A DNA stretch of 10,084 nucleotides. Origin: Tetrahymena elliotti 4EA. Taxonomy: Eukaryota > Ciliophora > Oligohymenophorea > Hymenostomatida > Tetrahymenidae. Shown piece by piece: positions 9,009-10,084 of the stretch. Position 1 is the first letter of the stretch, and the number at the start of each line of letters is the position of its first letter. The stretch covers positions 448,950 to 459,033 of the forward strand of contig JH720326.1 of the NCBI GenBank assembly GCA_000231825.2, read 5' to 3'. Under the pieces are notes generated by a model. It did no database searches, was not told the DNA's origin, and saw nothing but the letters and a program-made list of their open reading frames with translations. A program made the translations under genes and the position numbers.

Positions 9009-9373
9009 AAATTTGTTTAGATATATTTATAATAAGTTATTAAATTTTCTACTGCTTAAAATGTTAAGTGTTATTGAGAAAAGATTCCTCTTATTTAATT
9101 TTTAGAAGTTTAGCAAACTTTACTTAACCAAAAATACAATCATATGCACAAAATTAAATTTATTTTCATTATTGAGATAAATTTTATCACTTTTCATATG
9201 AGTTAAATATGTTTAAGTATTGTAATGTTTTAATTTTAAAAATAAATTAGAATTTTTACTACACAAAATTTAAAAAAAAATAAAAACATAACTGAAAATA
9301 ATAAAATATTTTTCATTATTTGATGATTGTATTTAATTAGTTAAAAATTAAACTAATAAATCAAATCTTATTT
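9009..9373. other. AT-rich 3' flank of the VWA gene
   Basis: This is very AT-rich sequence downstream (on the minus strand) of the TGA stop of the VWA gene. The 3' untranslated region and polyadenylation site should lie here, but I see no distinctive signal, repeat or open frame worth calling. Confidence 0.6.
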
Positions 9374-10084
9374 TCATTTTATATGATAATATTCATTTGA
9401 GGTGAAAATTTCTTTACTCAAAGCAGAAATGATTTCAATGTTTAATTTACTTGTATCCTATAATTCTATTGTTTGCTTGAAATTATTTCCAAATAAACTT
9501 TAAAATATATTTTCCATCATATTTAAAGAAGAATTTACTTTCACTAAATAATAAAAAATTTTTTTTGAACTCAATTAATCAGCAATTTCATATTCACTTT
9601 TTCTACAGGGGCAACCGTTTTTTGTCCATGAAGAATCTTTGCTTGAAATTCCAAATTATTTACCATGAGGAGGGCTATCACAGATATGAAAAATATATCT
9701 TTGAGAGTCTTCTCTCCATTTTATTTCAGTTATTGAATGATATAGTCCATCCATAACTGCTTCAGGAGTGTCTCCACCTCCATCAGCAGACATATTTGCT
9801 AATATGTTTTATATACTGACTTTATCTGTTAATTAAGAATCAATTTTATAAACGTAAGTATTATCTTATGGAGGATGATCTCTATATGAAACTATTGAAT
9901 ATTTTATATCAGCTTTTCCTTCAAATTTTTCCAAAATATTGTTAACTGTTTTACTTACATTCTTAAAAACCCATCCCATAGACCCTGTGGTGTCAATTGT
10001 AAAGCATATATCTACTATACCAGAACCTATATGATCACAATTTTTATATTCAATTTAATGAGGTCCTTCATGCCAAGCTAACTT
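9374..10084 (-). CDS. VWA (von Willebrand factor A) domain protein, N-terminus cut by window edge
   Basis: One open frame in the ciliate code runs from the right edge to a TGA at 9374-9376 and gives 236 residues. The VWA fold is clear. The strand VDICFTIDTTGSM carries the MIDAS D-x-T-x-S (residues 31-35 of the visible part); ADGGGDTPEAVMDGL supplies the MIDAS Thr (106); and RYIFHICDSPPHG ends the central strand with the MIDAS Asp (136). SYRDHPP (~63-69) and the Gly-Gly-Gly-Asp-x-Pro-Glu loop are typical of the VWA domains found in alpha-kinase-associated (vwkA-like) proteins. A later KNGCPC segment and FYYLVKV strand complete the fold. The metal site appears intact, so metal-dependent protein binding is expected. 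The protein ends ~80 residues after the last MIDAS residue, with no kinase domain downstream. Whether a kinase or another domain lies upstream cannot be seen. Gln is encoded mostly by TAA/TAG, as in the neighbouring gene. Confidence 0.9.

Noticed and set aside
9565..9756. Plus-strand 63-codon ORF
   Set aside because: It is antisense to the VWA domain, whose motifs are clear on the minus strand.
1..10084. Degraded bacterial or viral DNA full of stop codons
   Set aside because: With table 6 two long frames with intact domain motifs appear, and TGA is absent from them except at the true stop and the single frame-switch site.

Overview
The window looks like macronuclear-type DNA from a ciliate that uses the ciliate nuclear code (translation table 6): TAA and TAG are read as glutamine and TGA is the only stop. 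Read with the standard code, almost nothing is open. Read with table 6, two long minus-strand genes appear. In the large gene, a TAA falls exactly where the GTPase family has Gln in its P-loop (G-x-Q-S-x-G-K-S), which supports the reassignment directly. The DNA is very AT-rich, most strongly between genes. This fits an oligohymenophorean ciliate (Tetrahymena, Ichthyophthirius or Paramecium group). I cannot fix the genus: the wide spacer suggests Tetrahymena-like genomes, while a possible 20-nt intron suggests Paramecium-like ones.

Layout. Positions 1-7175 (minus strand) hold the first ~2385 codons of a giant multidomain protein whose C-terminus lies beyond position 1. In order from its N-terminus it has a Gln/Glu/Lys-rich coiled-coil region, four tandem ~83-94-residue helical repeats marked by a V-E-L-S-R-x-K-E-K motif (5049-6107), more degenerate helical sequence, a first beta-rich segment, a two-CxxC putative zinc knuckle, a long second beta-rich segment that may be a propeller, and a VLIG/GBP-like large-GTPase domain (about 601-1320) followed by a helical tail. 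The reading frame changes once, near 3443-3493. A 20-nt GT...AG intron repairs it exactly, but a 98-nt intron or one lost A in an A9 run would also do so.

Positions 7176-9373 form a 2.2-kb AT-rich spacer with no convincing gene. Its right half holds three diverged copies of a ~185-200 bp sequence, two preceded by a ~120 bp leader, with one copy interrupted by a ~120 bp extra block. Its left half has an unconvincing plus-strand open frame (7498-7941).

Positions 9374-10084 (minus strand) are the C-terminal 236 codons and TGA stop of a von Willebrand factor A (VWA) domain protein of the type found in alpha-kinase-associated VWA proteins. Its N-terminus lies beyond the right edge.

Both genes point the same way, but 2.2 kb separates them and nothing suggests they are cotranscribed or act together.
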